In this document: positions 9,250 to 19,578 of the stretch, piece after piece
Position numbering within the stretch: the first letter of the stretch is position 1
Layout of the letters: each line of letters starts with the position of its first letter
Made by a program: the position numbers and the translations under genes
DNA from: Candidatus Humimicrobium oleiphilum
GTDB lineage: Bacteria > Actinomycetota > Humimicrobiia > Humimicrobiales > Humimicrobiaceae
Assembly (NCBI GenBank): GCA_002304935.1
Contig: DBPS01000051.1
Span: 25,861-88,761, forward strand
Direction: 5' to 3'
DNA: 62,901 bases
Notes under the pieces: generated by a model
The model's input: only the letters and a program-made list of their open reading frames with translations
Databases searched by the model: none
What the model was told of the DNA's origin: nothing

Positions 9250-9609
9250 TTAAATCCGGCTGGAAAGTAGTTCTTTTACCTTGCTTTTGAATTCTGTAAG
9301 GTCTGAAGATTTAACGAGATATTCACTTGCAGCCCATGTGGAAAAATTCTGTGTAAATTCATTATAGGCAGAATAAATTATAATAGGTATATCTTTATCT
9401 TCCTTTCTTATCTTATCGAGCAATTCTATACCATTCATATTCGGCATTTTCAAATCTATGGTTATCAGATCCGGATTTTCCTTTTTAAAAAGCTCATAAC
9501 CGACAGCACCGTCTTCGGCAGTTATTACTTCATATCCTTCGTCAATAAGTTCTTCTTTATATAAACTTCTAATTGTTTTCTCATCTTCAACAACTAGTAT
9601 TTTTTTCAT
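9250..9609 (-). CDS. Single-domain response regulator
   Basis: A lone receiver domain of 119 residues. The acidic pair E8-D9, phospho-acceptor D52 (ITIDLKMPN), S80 and K100 (EYLVKSSD) are all present. The frame runs upstream to 9642, but the ATG at 9609 is chosen because GGAGG lies 8 bases before it and the protein then starts MKKILVVEDE. There is no DNA-binding or enzymatic output domain, so it must act through a partner protein or a phosphorelay. It follows the histidine kinase gene by 73 bases and is presumably its target. Confidence 0.93.
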   Translation of the reverse strand: MKKILVVEDEKTIRSLYKEELIDEGYEVITAEDGAVGYELFKKENPDLITIDLKMPNMNGIELLDKIRKEDKDIPIIIYSAYNEFTQNFSTWAASEYLVKSSDLTEFKSKVKELLSSRI

Positions 9610-9682
9610 AAATAAATCCTCCAATAAAATTTTTACCTGCATGAGTTTAAAAAAATATCATTACATGAAAATAAGTCTTTTT

Positions 9683-11503
9683 TCAAGTATTTATATTGTT
9701 GTTTTCAGCTAAGGGCAATTTTACACTAAAAGTTGTCCCCTTTTCAAAATTACTTTCAACTGATATGACACCACTATGTTCTTCTATGATTTTTTTAGTT
9801 ATCGGAAGGCCTAATCCTGTGCCATGTATTTTTGTTGTATAGAATGGAGTAAAAATATTGATTATATCTTTATCGTTCTGTATAAAGGCTTCATTGTTAA
9901 TTTTTATTTCAACCCATTTTTTGCTGTTTTCGTCTATTATCCTTGAATCTACTGATATCTTCTGCCTGCTTATGCTTGCTTCGATAGCATTGTTTAACAG
10001 ATTGATGAAAGCCTGTTTCAGGCTATTGTAAGAACCATAAACTATGATGTCTGTATTTTCAATATAGTTCTGCTCTGACACAAGAGTAATTGAAATATTA
10101 TTTATCTCAGCAGATATATGGGCCAGTTTTATACAATCTTTTAATAAAAGACTCAGATTCATGTTTTCATAGACTGCTTTCTTTCCCGAACCATAATAAA
10201 GAATATCATTCAGTATTTTTTCAAGACGATAAATTTCGCTGATTACTGTTTCAATATTGTTTATATCAAATTCATTATTCTGAAAATATTTTCTCTTGAT
10301 TCTGTTAGCATATCCTCCTATGGAAATAAGGGGGTTTTTTATTTCATGTGCAATTGCTGCAGAAAGTTTGCCAAGTTCTGAAAATCTTTTTGCCTCTTCG
10401 AGAGATTTCTCAAGGTTTACTGTTTTTGTTATATCTTCAATTATTCCTATTACACCATCAATGTTTTCTTTTGAATTTTTTAATATGACGAGCGTAAAAT
10501 CAAATACAGACTCGCTGACTTTCCCAAGCATTTTAATACGTATATTCCTGAAAACCCTGATATCTTTATTTTTTAAAACGTTTTCAACTTCTTCAATAAG
10601 ATCGTATTCACCAATCTTTATATCATAACTCCTGATATTTCTGCCGATTATTTCAAATTTCTGCATACCCATCAGGTTTGAAAAATTATTGTTGCATGCA
10701 GTTAGGTAGAAATCCCTGTCAACTACAAAAACATTTAGAGGGATGCTTTCAAGAATATTCTCATTATATTCCTTTAGAAGTTTTATCTGATAATTAACAT
10801 TTGCAAGTTTGTTCAAGCTCTCTTTTAGCTCATCATAAATCATTGTATTCCTGATTGAGGAAGCGGCAAACTGACCCAGCATCATTAAAAAGACACAATC
10901 TTCCCTGGTTATTTCCCGGTTATTGTATTTATTGTCCACAATTATGATGCCTACTTTTTTTGTCCGGCAAATCAGCGGGATCATACAAAACCTTGGATGG
11001 TTAACCAGGTCAAGTATTTCTTTTTCAATTACGGATGCATCTTTTATCATGAAATCTTCATCTGTTATATTGTTCAGGGTAAGGTCCACATTTTTGGGAT
11101 TACCATCATCAAGGCACTGTTCGATTATGAAATCTTTCTTTATGGGAATACTTATATCGAGTATTTTCTGATTAAACGAAGAAGGTTCTCCGTTTCCAAA
11201 CTTTTCAAGCGACAGAAATTCCTCAAGAGAATAATTTTTCTGCAGTATATCTGCCCATACCTTCCAGGCTTCTTCTGCTGTTTCCGTTCCGATTGCAAGT
11301 CTGCCTTTTAAAGTATTTGCTCTTTCATCTATAAGAAAAAGCATTGCCCGGTTGAAGCCAAAACCATTTCCGAATGTAACCCCTCTAAGGGTTATACCAA
11401 GTATTTTGTTTAATTCCCGCGTAGATGCAACAATCTTTGATATGCTGTTCAATATGTTGTACCTTCTCAGAAGGTCCTCATATTTTTTTATTGTTGAATC
11501 CAT
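9683..11503 (-). CDS. Soluble GAF-PAS sensor histidine kinase
   Basis: 606 residues with no membrane segment. Domains in order: GAF at about 20-215, PAS at about 245-365 (ILESIPLNVFVVDRDF), HisKA with phospho-acceptor H386 in AAIAHEIKNPL, and HATPase_c at about 490-600 with NLLNNAIEAS and GTGLGLPITKK boxes. The GAF and PAS domains imply sensing of an intracellular ligand or redox state, which I cannot identify. It lies 62 bases downstream of glgA and directly upstream of the lone receiver gene. The position beside the glycogen island may be chance or may link the system to carbon storage. Confidence 0.93.
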   Translation of the reverse strand: MDSTIKKYEDLLRRYNILNSISKIVASTRELNKILGITLRGVTFGNGFGFNRAMLFLIDERANTLKGRLAIGTETAEEAWKVWADILQKNYSLEEFLSLEKFGNGEPSSFNQKILDISIPIKKDFIIEQCLDDGNPKNVDLTLNNITDEDFMIKDASVIEKEILDLVNHPRFCMIPLICRTKKVGIIIVDNKYNNREITREDCVFLMMLGQFAASSIRNTMIYDELKESLNKLANVNYQIKLLKEYNENILESIPLNVFVVDRDFYLTACNNNFSNLMGMQKFEIIGRNIRSYDIKIGEYDLIEEVENVLKNKDIRVFRNIRIKMLGKVSESVFDFTLVILKNSKENIDGVIGIIEDITKTVNLEKSLEEAKRFSELGKLSAAIAHEIKNPLISIGGYANRIKRKYFQNNEFDINNIETVISEIYRLEKILNDILYYGSGKKAVYENMNLSLLLKDCIKLAHISAEINNISITLVSEQNYIENTDIIVYGSYNSLKQAFINLLNNAIEASISRQKISVDSRIIDENSKKWVEIKINNEAFIQNDKDIINIFTPFYTTKIHGTGLGLPITKKIIEEHSGVISVESNFEKGTTFSVKLPLAENNNINT

Positions 11504-11565
11504 TGAATCTGTTTTTTTGCTGCTCGTTGTTATTGAAAAATCATTAAAATAAAATTCTGCAGACT

Positions 11566-13032
11566 TTATGGCTGAATCATAGATTTAAAAAGATCATTAT
11601 AAATCCCTGCAGAATAATCCCATGAATAATCACATATCATTGCATTATATATTATTTTATTCCATATCTGGCTATCTTTAAAAAACAATAATGCTTTTTT
11701 AATACATTTATAAAAGCTTTGCCAGTCATAATCATTAAATAAAAATCCCTGGCCGCCTGTTCCGGCATCTTTTTCTGACCGGACGTCAATAATTGTATCA
11801 GCAAGACCTCCCGTTTTTCTTGCGACTGGAATTGTTCCATATTTCAGGCTTATAAGCTGTCCCAGACCGCAGGGCTCATATTTTGAAGGCATAAGAAAGA
11901 TATCTGCCCCTGCATAGATCTCTCTAGCCAGCCTGTCTGAAAAAGTCAGATTTAAACTTATTTTATCATTATAGATCTTTTGGACATTTTTTAAGAGGTT
12001 CATATATTTATCATCGCCAGTCCCGAGTATTATGACATATATCTGTTCTTTTAATATCTCTTCCAGTGTTTTTACCAGGATATCAAAACCTTTTTGTTCA
12101 GATAATCTTGAAACAACTCCCAGAACAGGCCTGTTGTAATCAGGTTCTTTAAAAGTTTTATTAAGTAATTCTTTTTTGCATTGTTCTTTACCTGAAAAAT
12201 TGCCGGGACTATAGTTTTCTGCAATTTCTCTGTCCTTTTCAGGATCCCATAATTCATAATCTATGCCGTTTATTATTCCGGATAGTTTTGCTTTCCGCAC
12301 ATTTAATATTCCTTCAAGCCCGTATCCGAATTCAGGAGTAAGTATTTCTTTTGCATAGGTCGGGCTTACTGTGGTTATCTGATCCGAGTATACTATTCCA
12401 CCTTTCATGCAATTGATTTTTCCATAAAATTCAAGCCCGTCCATATTAAAATATCTTTTATCGATATCGAGAATATCCATTGTCTCTGGCCCGAAAATAC
12501 CCTGATATGCGATATTGTGAATAGTAAAAACTGTTTTTGTATCTTTAAAATAGCTGTTTTCATTTAAAGTTTTTTTAATTAAAAGAAAGAGAGCGCATAA
12601 TCCTACATGGTAATCATGCAAATGAAGAATGTCAGGCCTGAAGTTTATTGTTTCAAGAAGCTCGAATATCGATTTGGAAAAAAAACCGAACCTTAAATTA
12701 TTATCTCCATAATCGCCATAAGAAGTTCCATAAAGGTTTTCCCTGCCGAAATAAAAAGGGTTTCTTATGAGGTAATAATCTACCCCTTTGTTGCTTATTT
12801 TAAAAATATCAAAAAAATCTTCTTTACTTTCGTTAATTTTTACTTTTATATTTTCGGCTATCTTTATAATATTTTTGAAATTCAAAAAAATATCCTCATA
12901 CCCGGGCATTATTACAATCGGTTCATTAGCTATTTTTTTCAATGCATGGGGGAGTGACCCTGCTACGTCTGCAAGCCCGCCTGTCTTTGCAAATGGAACA
13001 GCCTCAGTGGAGCATATGGCAAGTCTTAACAT
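11566..13032 (-). CDS. glgA: Glycogen synthase GlgA
   Basis: A GT5 glycosyltransferase that extends alpha-1,4-glucan from ADP-glucose. The N-terminus has the ADP-binding KTGGLADV loop (K16), and the C-terminal half has VSRLSEQKGFDIL and the EPCGLGQL donor-site region. The frame opens with a TTG at 13071. The ATG at 13032 gives the family N-terminus MLRLAICSTEAVPF and 488 residues, so I prefer it, although its Shine-Dalgarno sequence is weak. It is divergent from glgB across a short promoter region and completes the glycogen set with glgB, malQ and glgC. Confidence 0.95.
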   Translation of the reverse strand: MLRLAICSTEAVPFAKTGGLADVAGSLPHALKKIANEPIVIMPGYEDIFLNFKNIIKIAENIKVKINESKEDFFDIFKISNKGVDYYLIRNPFYFGRENLYGTSYGDYGDNNLRFGFFSKSIFELLETINFRPDILHLHDYHVGLCALFLLIKKTLNENSYFKDTKTVFTIHNIAYQGIFGPETMDILDIDKRYFNMDGLEFYGKINCMKGGIVYSDQITTVSPTYAKEILTPEFGYGLEGILNVRKAKLSGIINGIDYELWDPEKDREIAENYSPGNFSGKEQCKKELLNKTFKEPDYNRPVLGVVSRLSEQKGFDILVKTLEEILKEQIYVIILGTGDDKYMNLLKNVQKIYNDKISLNLTFSDRLAREIYAGADIFLMPSKYEPCGLGQLISLKYGTIPVARKTGGLADTIIDVRSEKDAGTGGQGFLFNDYDWQSFYKCIKKALLFFKDSQIWNKIIYNAMICDYSWDYSAGIYNDLFKSMIQP

Positions 13033-13090
13033 TTTAAGCTCATTTATATGTTTATTATTTAAAGGAATCAATCTTTTTTAATTAATCCCA

Positions 13091-13119
13091 TTGCATATTT
13101 AATATTTATATTATATTAA
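13091..13119 (+). promoter_or_regulatory. Candidate promoter for glgB operon
   Basis: On the plus strand TTGCAT (13091-13096) and TATTAA (13114-13119) are separated by 17 bases, about 60 bases before the glgB ATG. The two TTGCAT hexamers form the ends of an inverted repeat, so divergent promoters would overlap and could compete. Confidence 0.4.
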
Positions 13120-13133
13120 TAATTAAAATGCAA
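13105..13133 (-). promoter_or_regulatory. Candidate promoter for glgA
   Basis: On the minus strand TTGCAT (13128-13133) and TATAAA (13105-13110) are separated by exactly 17 bases, a good sigma-70-type match. The site is about 75 bases upstream of the glgA ATG. It overlaps the mirror-image candidate for glgB. Confidence 0.45.
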
Positions 13134-13178
13134 AGTTATAAATTTAATAACTGACAGTTTATTTGTATTAGTGATTTT

Positions 13179-15101
13179 ATGGGCGAAACAGACTCTTATA
13201 AAAATTTCAACCAGTTTACAGAATATGATATTTACCTTTTCAAGAATGGTAATAATTTTAAAATCTATGAAAAAATGGGCGCGCACCAGAGAAAGATCAG
13301 CGGTGAAGAGGGAATATATTTTGCTGTATGGGCGCCGAATGCCAGTGATGTGTGCATTGCCGGTGATTTTAATGGATGGGATGGAAAAAATTGCAGACTT
13401 ATAAATAGAAGAGATGAATCAGGGATATGGGAAACTTTTATTCCAGGCCTGGAAGAAGGTTCTTTATACAAATACAAGATAAAACCAAGGTTTAAAACCG
13501 AATATATTGAGAAAGCTGACCCATTTTCATTTTTTTGCGAGACACCTCCAAAGACTGCGTCTGTAGTAAAAAATATTGAGTTTGACTGGAAAGATAAAGA
13601 ATGGATGGGAAAAAGAGCCGGATACAATAAACTTGATGCTCCCTTTTCGATTTACGAGATCCATCTTGGCTCCTGGAAAAGAGATAGTAATAACAATTTT
13701 CTTAATTACAGGCAGATTGCACAGGAATTGGTACAATACATAATAGATAATGGTTATACTCACGTAGAACTTCTTCCAATCATGGAACATCCTTTTTATG
13801 GTTCATGGGGCTACCAGGTTACAGGATTTTTTGCACCTACTTCCAGATATGGAAATCCCCAGGATTTTATGTATTTTGTTGATTATCTTCACCAGAACAA
13901 TATAGGAGTCATTCTTGACTGGGTCCCTTCTCATTTTCCTGATGACCCTCACGGACTTTACCTTTTTGATGGAACTCATCTTTATGAGCATGCTGATAAA
14001 AAACTGGGATATCATCCGGACTGGAAAAGCCGGATCTTTAATTACGGGAGATATGAAGTCAAACAATTTTTAATAAACAATGCATTGTTCTGGCTTGACA
14101 AATATCATATTGATGGTTTGAGGATAGATGCAGTGGCCTCTATGTTATATCTGGATTATTCAAGAAAAGAAGGAGAGTGGATACCCAATAAATACGGTGG
14201 CAGGGAAAATCTGGAGGCAATCGAGTTTCTAAAACAGCTAAATACTGAAGTATATAAAAATTTTCCTGACGTACAAACAATTGCCGAAGAATCTACAGCC
14301 TGGCCGAAGGTCACAAAACCGGTGCATGCAGGAGGACTTGGATTTGGAATGAAGTGGAACATGGGATGGATGCATGATACCTTAAATTATTTCTCCAGAG
14401 ACCCTGTTTACAGAAAACATCATCAGAATGAACTGAATTTTACTTTCTGGTATGCTTTTAATGAAAACTTTATCCTGCCTCTTTCTCATGACGAAGTCGT
14501 GTATGGGAAAAAATCACTGTTAGAAAAAATGCCAGGAGACCTGTGGAGAAAATTTGCAAATCTCCGTCTTCTGTTAAGCTATATGTTTGCCTATCCCGGC
14601 AAGAAGCTTATGTTCATGGGCTTGGAATTTGCACAGCCAGGCGAATGGCAGCATGAATCAGTACTACAGTGGCATCTTGCCAGCAGGGAAGGACACAGGG
14701 AAATCAATAAGATATTAAGGGATCTGAACGATATTTATAAAAAAGAAAAAGCTTTTTATATGAATGATTTTGATGGCGCCAGCTTTAAATGGGTTGATTT
14801 TAAAGATTATGAAAACAGCATTATTTCATTTTTAAGGATATATAAAAATGAAATTACAATACTGGCATGTTTTAATTTTACTCCTGTTCCCAGATACGAA
14901 TACAGTATAGGGGTTCCGTCCGGTGGAGTCTGGAAAGAATTTTTTAATAGTGACTCAGAAATATACGGGGGAAGCGGGCACGGAAATTTCGGGAAGCTGG
15001 CTGCACAGGCTTCTCCCTGCCATGGGTACAACAATTCGATATCCGTGACACTTCCGCCTCTTGGGGCATTATTTTTTAAAAAAGAAGAAATAAACAAATG
15101 A
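13179..15101 (+). CDS. glgB: 1,4-alpha-glucan branching enzyme GlgB (GH13)
   Basis: Introduces alpha-1,6 branches into glycogen. A CBM48-type N-terminal domain (VWAPNASDVCIAGDFNGW) precedes the GH13 barrel. The catalytic nucleophile is D317 in DGLRIDAVASM and the acid/base is E370 in TIAEES, the same spacing (53) as in the E. coli enzyme. LSHDEV carries the third carboxylate. The 640-residue length is normal for a form with one N-terminal domain. It is the first gene of a plus-strand run with the GH57 protein and malQ. Confidence 0.97.
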   Translation: MGETDSYKNFNQFTEYDIYLFKNGNNFKIYEKMGAHQRKISGEEGIYFAVWAPNASDVCIAGDFNGWDGKNCRLINRRDESGIWETFIPGLEEGSLYKYKIKPRFKTEYIEKADPFSFFCETPPKTASVVKNIEFDWKDKEWMGKRAGYNKLDAPFSIYEIHLGSWKRDSNNNFLNYRQIAQELVQYIIDNGYTHVELLPIMEHPFYGSWGYQVTGFFAPTSRYGNPQDFMYFVDYLHQNNIGVILDWVPSHFPDDPHGLYLFDGTHLYEHADKKLGYHPDWKSRIFNYGRYEVKQFLINNALFWLDKYHIDGLRIDAVASMLYLDYSRKEGEWIPNKYGGRENLEAIEFLKQLNTEVYKNFPDVQTIAEESTAWPKVTKPVHAGGLGFGMKWNMGWMHDTLNYFSRDPVYRKHHQNELNFTFWYAFNENFILPLSHDEVVYGKKSLLEKMPGDLWRKFANLRLLLSYMFAYPGKKLMFMGLEFAQPGEWQHESVLQWHLASREGHREINKILRDLNDIYKKEKAFYMNDFDGASFKWVDFKDYENSIISFLRIYKNEITILACFNFTPVPRYEYSIGVPSGGVWKEFFNSDSEIYGGSGHGNFGKLAAQASPCHGYNNSISVTLPPLGALFFKKEEINK

Positions 15102-15133
15102 TTTATTTTGATATTCAGGAAATGGTATAAATT

Positions 15134-17821
15134 ATGGCAGATAAAAAAACAGCAAAAAGATTTGTATGCATACATGGTCATTTTTATCAGCCATACAGGA
15201 AAAATCCCTGGATTGAAGAGATAGATATACAAAAAGATGCTTATCCTTATAAAGACTGGAATGAAAGAATAAATGCTGAATGTTACAGAGCTAATGCATT
15301 TGCCCGGGTTCTTGGGAATGATAATAAACTGGCAGATATCTATAACAATTATTCAAAAATAAGTTTTAACTTCGGGCCAACTCTTCTTGAATGGATAAAA
15401 ACAAATGATTTAACTACCTATGAAAGAATAATCGAAGGTGATTTTCAAAGCAGAAATATTTTTTCAGGACATGGCACAGCTATTGCACAGAATTACAATC
15501 ATCTTATAATGCCTCTTGCCAGCAGGCAGGATAAGATTTTACAGATTTACTGGGCAATATATGATTTTGAGAAAAATTTTAGCAGAAAGCCTGAAGGAAT
15601 GTGGCTGGCCGAAACTGCGGTTGATTATGAGACACTGGAGATTCTGGCTGACTTCGGTATAAAATATACCATTCTTTCTCCTTATCAGGCTTCCAGATAC
15701 AGACAATCCCTAAAAAATCCGGATAAAGATTTATCAGGAGAAAACCAGTATTCAGATAAATGGATCCTGGCAGAGGAAGGAAGCATAGATACAAGAAGGC
15801 CGTATACCTGTGTCCTGCCCTCAGGCAGAGAAATATCTGTTTTTTTCTACGACAGGGAACTTTCAACTGCTCTTTCATTTGGAGATCTTCTGAAAAACGG
15901 GGAAGGATTTGCCCAAAGCATTATTAATGCACCATATTCTGATAAAGACAGAAAAGAGATAATCATAATAGCTTCAGATGGCGAAGCATATGGCCATCAT
16001 AAAAAATTTGGTGACATGGCCCTTGCTTACTGCATAAAGACAATACAGGAAGATTGTGATGTGGCTTTTACGGTATTTGGAGAATATCTGGAATTATTCC
16101 CTCCGGATTTTGAAGTTGAAATCATTGAAAATACTGCCTGGAGCTGTAGTCATTTTTTATCCAGATGGGAAGGAGGCTGTAGCTGCGGGATGCCTGAAAA
16201 TCAGCCAGAGGGAAAATGGAGCCAGGAATGGCGGGTTCATCTGAGGCAGGCAATAAATAAAGCAAGAGCAGAAATTGATAAAATATATCAATCAAATATA
16301 AAAGAATATATAAAAGAAGAAGCTAAAGATGACTTACAGATACTTAAAGATTATATAATTGTAGCAGATAAAAGGAATCCAGAAAATATAAGAATATTTT
16401 TAAATAAATATTCAAATAAGAATATGAGAAATATAACAGAAAGTGCCGGTATTTTTAATCTTATTAAGAATGATTACGCTGCTGATGAGGGCTTGCTGCT
16501 TGCGTTGCTTGAGATGCAGAGGCAGGCTATGCTCATGCAGTCCAGTGATGCCTGGTTTTTCGATGATATTTCAAGGATAGAAGTAATACAGATATTTACC
16601 CATGTGTTAATGGCAATTAAACTTGGCAGTTTTTTTGATCTGAAAAAAGCCAGAAAAATTGAAGAAATATTTATAGATATATTAAAGTCTGCAAAATGCA
16701 ATATCCCTGAAGGAACAAGCGGCTCCGATATTTATTTAAATGAAGCTTATAAAAAAGAATATTCTACAGAAAAAATCGTTGCTGATTTCATTACAGATTT
16801 TCTGGCAGCACATAATTTGAAAGACAATCCTGATTTATACAATAATGATGCAATATTTGATTTTTATAACCATGAATTTGTTCTGACACAGACATTTGAT
16901 TTTGAAGACGAAATGCTTTCAGGACAGTCAGGTGGTCTTTACATAATATCAAAGACAACTTTAAAAAAAGAATTTTGTCTATTTTTCTTCCTGACAGGCA
17001 AAAATACAGATTTGCAAAAGGGCAAACATAATGAAATTTTAAAAATTTTAATAAGAAAAAAAACAGCAGGCAATAAAAATAATTTTAAATATTCGCCTGA
17101 AACAATCTTTTTTAACGAAATAATAAAATATAATTTCAGAGGCAATAATACTGAAGAAGTTTTTTATAAATTTAAAAGAAAACCAGGATTTAAATATTAT
17201 GATTTAAAGGATATAAGTGAAAGAATAAAGATAAGATTTCTTGAAAGATATTCATTAATAAAGATTAATGAACTTTACAGAGGATTAAGCGGTTACAAGC
17301 TTTACGCTGATAGTATAGAGGAAAACATGAAGAAATGGGTCGGTGCATACTTTATGGACGATAATGATGGCTCTATTTTTAATGCAATAAAAAAAATAAG
17401 AGCCTTAATAATTTTGAACAATCATAATATAAATGAAAAAGCGATTGAAGAATTAGAATATCTTGCTGATGCTGAAGATTCAGCCATTCTATCGGAAAAC
17501 AAAAATACAGGATATACAGACTTCAGTTTCTTAAAAGCAAGTGCAGAAAATTTATTAAAGACGATGATGAACAAGTATATAAATGATATTACTGACTTGG
17601 AAATGCTGAAAATAATAATCAGGCTCCTGAAGATTTATGGAAGATTCAAACTGAATATTGATTTTCCCGGATTGCAGGATATTGTTTTTAAAATTAAAAC
17701 TATTTTTGATAATCTTCTACATAATAAAAAAAAGTATCTGAATGAAGAAATTCATAATGGCGTAATATTTTTATTAGATTTTTTTAATATAGAACATTTA
17801 TCCGACAATGAGGCTTTTTAA
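15134..17821 (+). CDS. GH57-family glycosidase with DUF3536
   Basis: An 895-residue protein. The N-terminal 350 or so residues resemble family 57 glycoside hydrolases (FVCIHGHFYQPYR, then NFGPTLLEWIK, GMWLAETAVDYETL and IIIASDGEAYGHH). The long C-terminal part corresponds to DUF3536, of unknown function. There is no signal peptide, so it is cytoplasmic. GH57 members include alpha-amylases, 4-alpha-glucanotransferases and branching enzymes. Its place between glgB and malQ argues for a role in glycogen remodelling or degradation, but the exact reaction is unknown. AGGAAATGG precedes the ATG. Its 3' end overlaps malQ by 14 bases. Confidence 0.88.
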   Translation: MADKKTAKRFVCIHGHFYQPYRKNPWIEEIDIQKDAYPYKDWNERINAECYRANAFARVLGNDNKLADIYNNYSKISFNFGPTLLEWIKTNDLTTYERIIEGDFQSRNIFSGHGTAIAQNYNHLIMPLASRQDKILQIYWAIYDFEKNFSRKPEGMWLAETAVDYETLEILADFGIKYTILSPYQASRYRQSLKNPDKDLSGENQYSDKWILAEEGSIDTRRPYTCVLPSGREISVFFYDRELSTALSFGDLLKNGEGFAQSIINAPYSDKDRKEIIIIASDGEAYGHHKKFGDMALAYCIKTIQEDCDVAFTVFGEYLELFPPDFEVEIIENTAWSCSHFLSRWEGGCSCGMPENQPEGKWSQEWRVHLRQAINKARAEIDKIYQSNIKEYIKEEAKDDLQILKDYIIVADKRNPENIRIFLNKYSNKNMRNITESAGIFNLIKNDYAADEGLLLALLEMQRQAMLMQSSDAWFFDDISRIEVIQIFTHVLMAIKLGSFFDLKKARKIEEIFIDILKSAKCNIPEGTSGSDIYLNEAYKKEYSTEKIVADFITDFLAAHNLKDNPDLYNNDAIFDFYNHEFVLTQTFDFEDEMLSGQSGGLYIISKTTLKKEFCLFFFLTGKNTDLQKGKHNEILKILIRKKTAGNKNNFKYSPETIFFNEIIKYNFRGNNTEEVFYKFKRKPGFKYYDLKDISERIKIRFLERYSLIKINELYRGLSGYKLYADSIEENMKKWVGAYFMDDNDGSIFNAIKKIRALIILNNHNINEKAIEELEYLADAEDSAILSENKNTGYTDFSFLKASAENLLKTMMNKYINDITDLEMLKIIIRLLKIYGRFKLNIDFPGLQDIVFKIKTIFDNLLHNKKKYLNEEIHNGVIFLLDFFNIEHLSDNEAF

Positions 17822-19343
17822 TAAAAAAAGCGGGATTTTGCTTCATATAACGTCTCTTCCGTCAGAATATGGTATCGGCGACCTGGGACCTGCTGCATAT
17901 AAATTTGCAAAACTGATAAAAGATTGTGGTCAGAGCTTATGGCAGATTCTTCCTACTGCCCCTACCAGCAGATTCAAGCAATATTCTCCTTATGCTTCTA
18001 TTTCTGCCTTTGCCGGCAATACAATGCTAATAAGTCCTTTTTTTTTATACGAAGAAGGATTTTTAAAAAGAAATGAGTTTTTATCATATACGGAAAAATT
18101 TAATAATAAAAGCGGCAGAAGCTATGTTGATTTTGCATACGTAATAAGAAATAAAAAAAATCTTTTAAATAAAGTGTTTTCTAATTTTTATACTGATTAT
18201 CACAGGAATTTTCCTGATTTCCAGGAATTTTGTTTAAGGCATAATGATAACTGGCTTGATTCATTTTCTTTTTTTAATGTCCTTAAAAATAAATATAAGA
18301 ATATTTCCTGGAGTGCATGGCCTGAGGAATTAAAAGAAGGAATAACAGGAAAAGATTTTTACGATAATGAAATAAAGATGGAGATTTTTAGAGAAAAATT
18401 TTTTCAGTTTGTTTTTTTCAGACAATGGTTCAGGTTAAAGAATTATTGCAATAGCATAGGTGTGAGAATTATAGGTGATATACCTATTTATATGGATTAT
18501 GAAAGCAGTGATGTGTGGTCTAATCAGAATATTTTTAAACTTGATAAAAATAAAAGACCGGAATTTGTTTCAGGAGTACCGCCGGATTACTACAGTTCTA
18601 CCGGACAGCTCTGGAACAATCCTGTCTATAACTGGAAAAATTTAAAAAAACAAAACTACAAGTGGTGGTTAAAGAGAATAATGCACAACCTGGAGCTTTT
18701 CGATTTCATTAGGCTGGATCATTTCAGGGGTTTTATCGAATACTGGGAAGTAGGAGCTAATGAGAAAACTGCAAAAAACGGAAATTGGCAAAAAGCAGAA
18801 CCGCAGGAATTTTTCAATGTTTTAAGAAAAGAGATTTATAAAAAATTTAATGATATTCCTCTTATTGCTGAAGACCTTGGTTTTATTACGCCTGATGTGA
18901 TAAAAGTAATTGAAAAGAACAAGTTTCCAGGCATAAGAGTCATTTTATTTGCTTTTGGAAAAGATTTTCCAAATAATATACATTTGCCTGAAAACTATAA
19001 TGATAGATGCGTGGCATATACCGGGACTCATGACAATAACACAGTTTACGGATTTCTTCTCAAAGAAGCAGGCAAGCTTGAAAAGGAAAACATAACAAGA
19101 TATCTCGGATTAAAATCAGGATTAAGCAAAATAAGCATGGAATTTATGAAGAGGATATCAGCATCCAGAGCAGATCTAACAATTTTTCCCGTTCAGGATA
19201 TACTGAATCTTGATTATAGGGCAAGAATGAATAAACCTTCCACCAAAAGAAATAACTGGAAGTGGAAGATGAATTTTTCAGATATGAGCAATAAAAGATT
19301 TGAGGAGCTCGGTCAAATAACTGAAAAAAATAAAAGAAATTAA
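17808..19343 (+). CDS. malQ: 4-alpha-glucanotransferase (amylomaltase) MalQ
   Basis: A GH77 enzyme that moves maltooligosaccharide units between alpha-1,4-glucans. It has the family start GILLHITSLPSEYGIGDLG, the GDIPIYMDYESSDVW segment, nucleophile D304 in RLDHFRGF, acid/base E355 in AEDLG, and YTGTHDNNT. The 511 residues match the short bacterial type. The start ATG overlaps the preceding gene by 14 bases, indicating translational coupling. It would recycle short glucans made during glycogen turnover. A 235-base AT-rich gap follows, with only a poor promoter candidate (TATAAT at 19522-19527). Confidence 0.97.
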   Translation: MRLFNKKSGILLHITSLPSEYGIGDLGPAAYKFAKLIKDCGQSLWQILPTAPTSRFKQYSPYASISAFAGNTMLISPFFLYEEGFLKRNEFLSYTEKFNNKSGRSYVDFAYVIRNKKNLLNKVFSNFYTDYHRNFPDFQEFCLRHNDNWLDSFSFFNVLKNKYKNISWSAWPEELKEGITGKDFYDNEIKMEIFREKFFQFVFFRQWFRLKNYCNSIGVRIIGDIPIYMDYESSDVWSNQNIFKLDKNKRPEFVSGVPPDYYSSTGQLWNNPVYNWKNLKKQNYKWWLKRIMHNLELFDFIRLDHFRGFIEYWEVGANEKTAKNGNWQKAEPQEFFNVLRKEIYKKFNDIPLIAEDLGFITPDVIKVIEKNKFPGIRVILFAFGKDFPNNIHLPENYNDRCVAYTGTHDNNTVYGFLLKEAGKLEKENITRYLGLKSGLSKISMEFMKRISASRADLTIFPVQDILNLDYRARMNKPSTKRNNWKWKMNFSDMSNKRFEELGQITEKNKRN

Positions 19344-19578
19344 AAAAAGTTTTATGATTTTAAAAATTTTTATAAAATACATTTATTGGCTCTTAAAAAA
19401 AGTAAAATGTCTTTTCTGTAAAAATGTAACCGGGGAAAAGATTTTTTTTCAAATATTAAAAATAAATATTATTTTTGATTTAAATCTGGTTTTAATGTTT
19501 ACTAAGTAATAATTATTATTTTATAATAAGCCAATAAGTACGAAATTTTAATAATTTTTTTATTTTGGTGAATTTAAA

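Noticed and set aside
19344..19578. Regulatory RNA or small gene between malQ and glgC
   Set aside because: The region is AT-rich with only short A/T stems and a poor promoter match; nothing can be supported.
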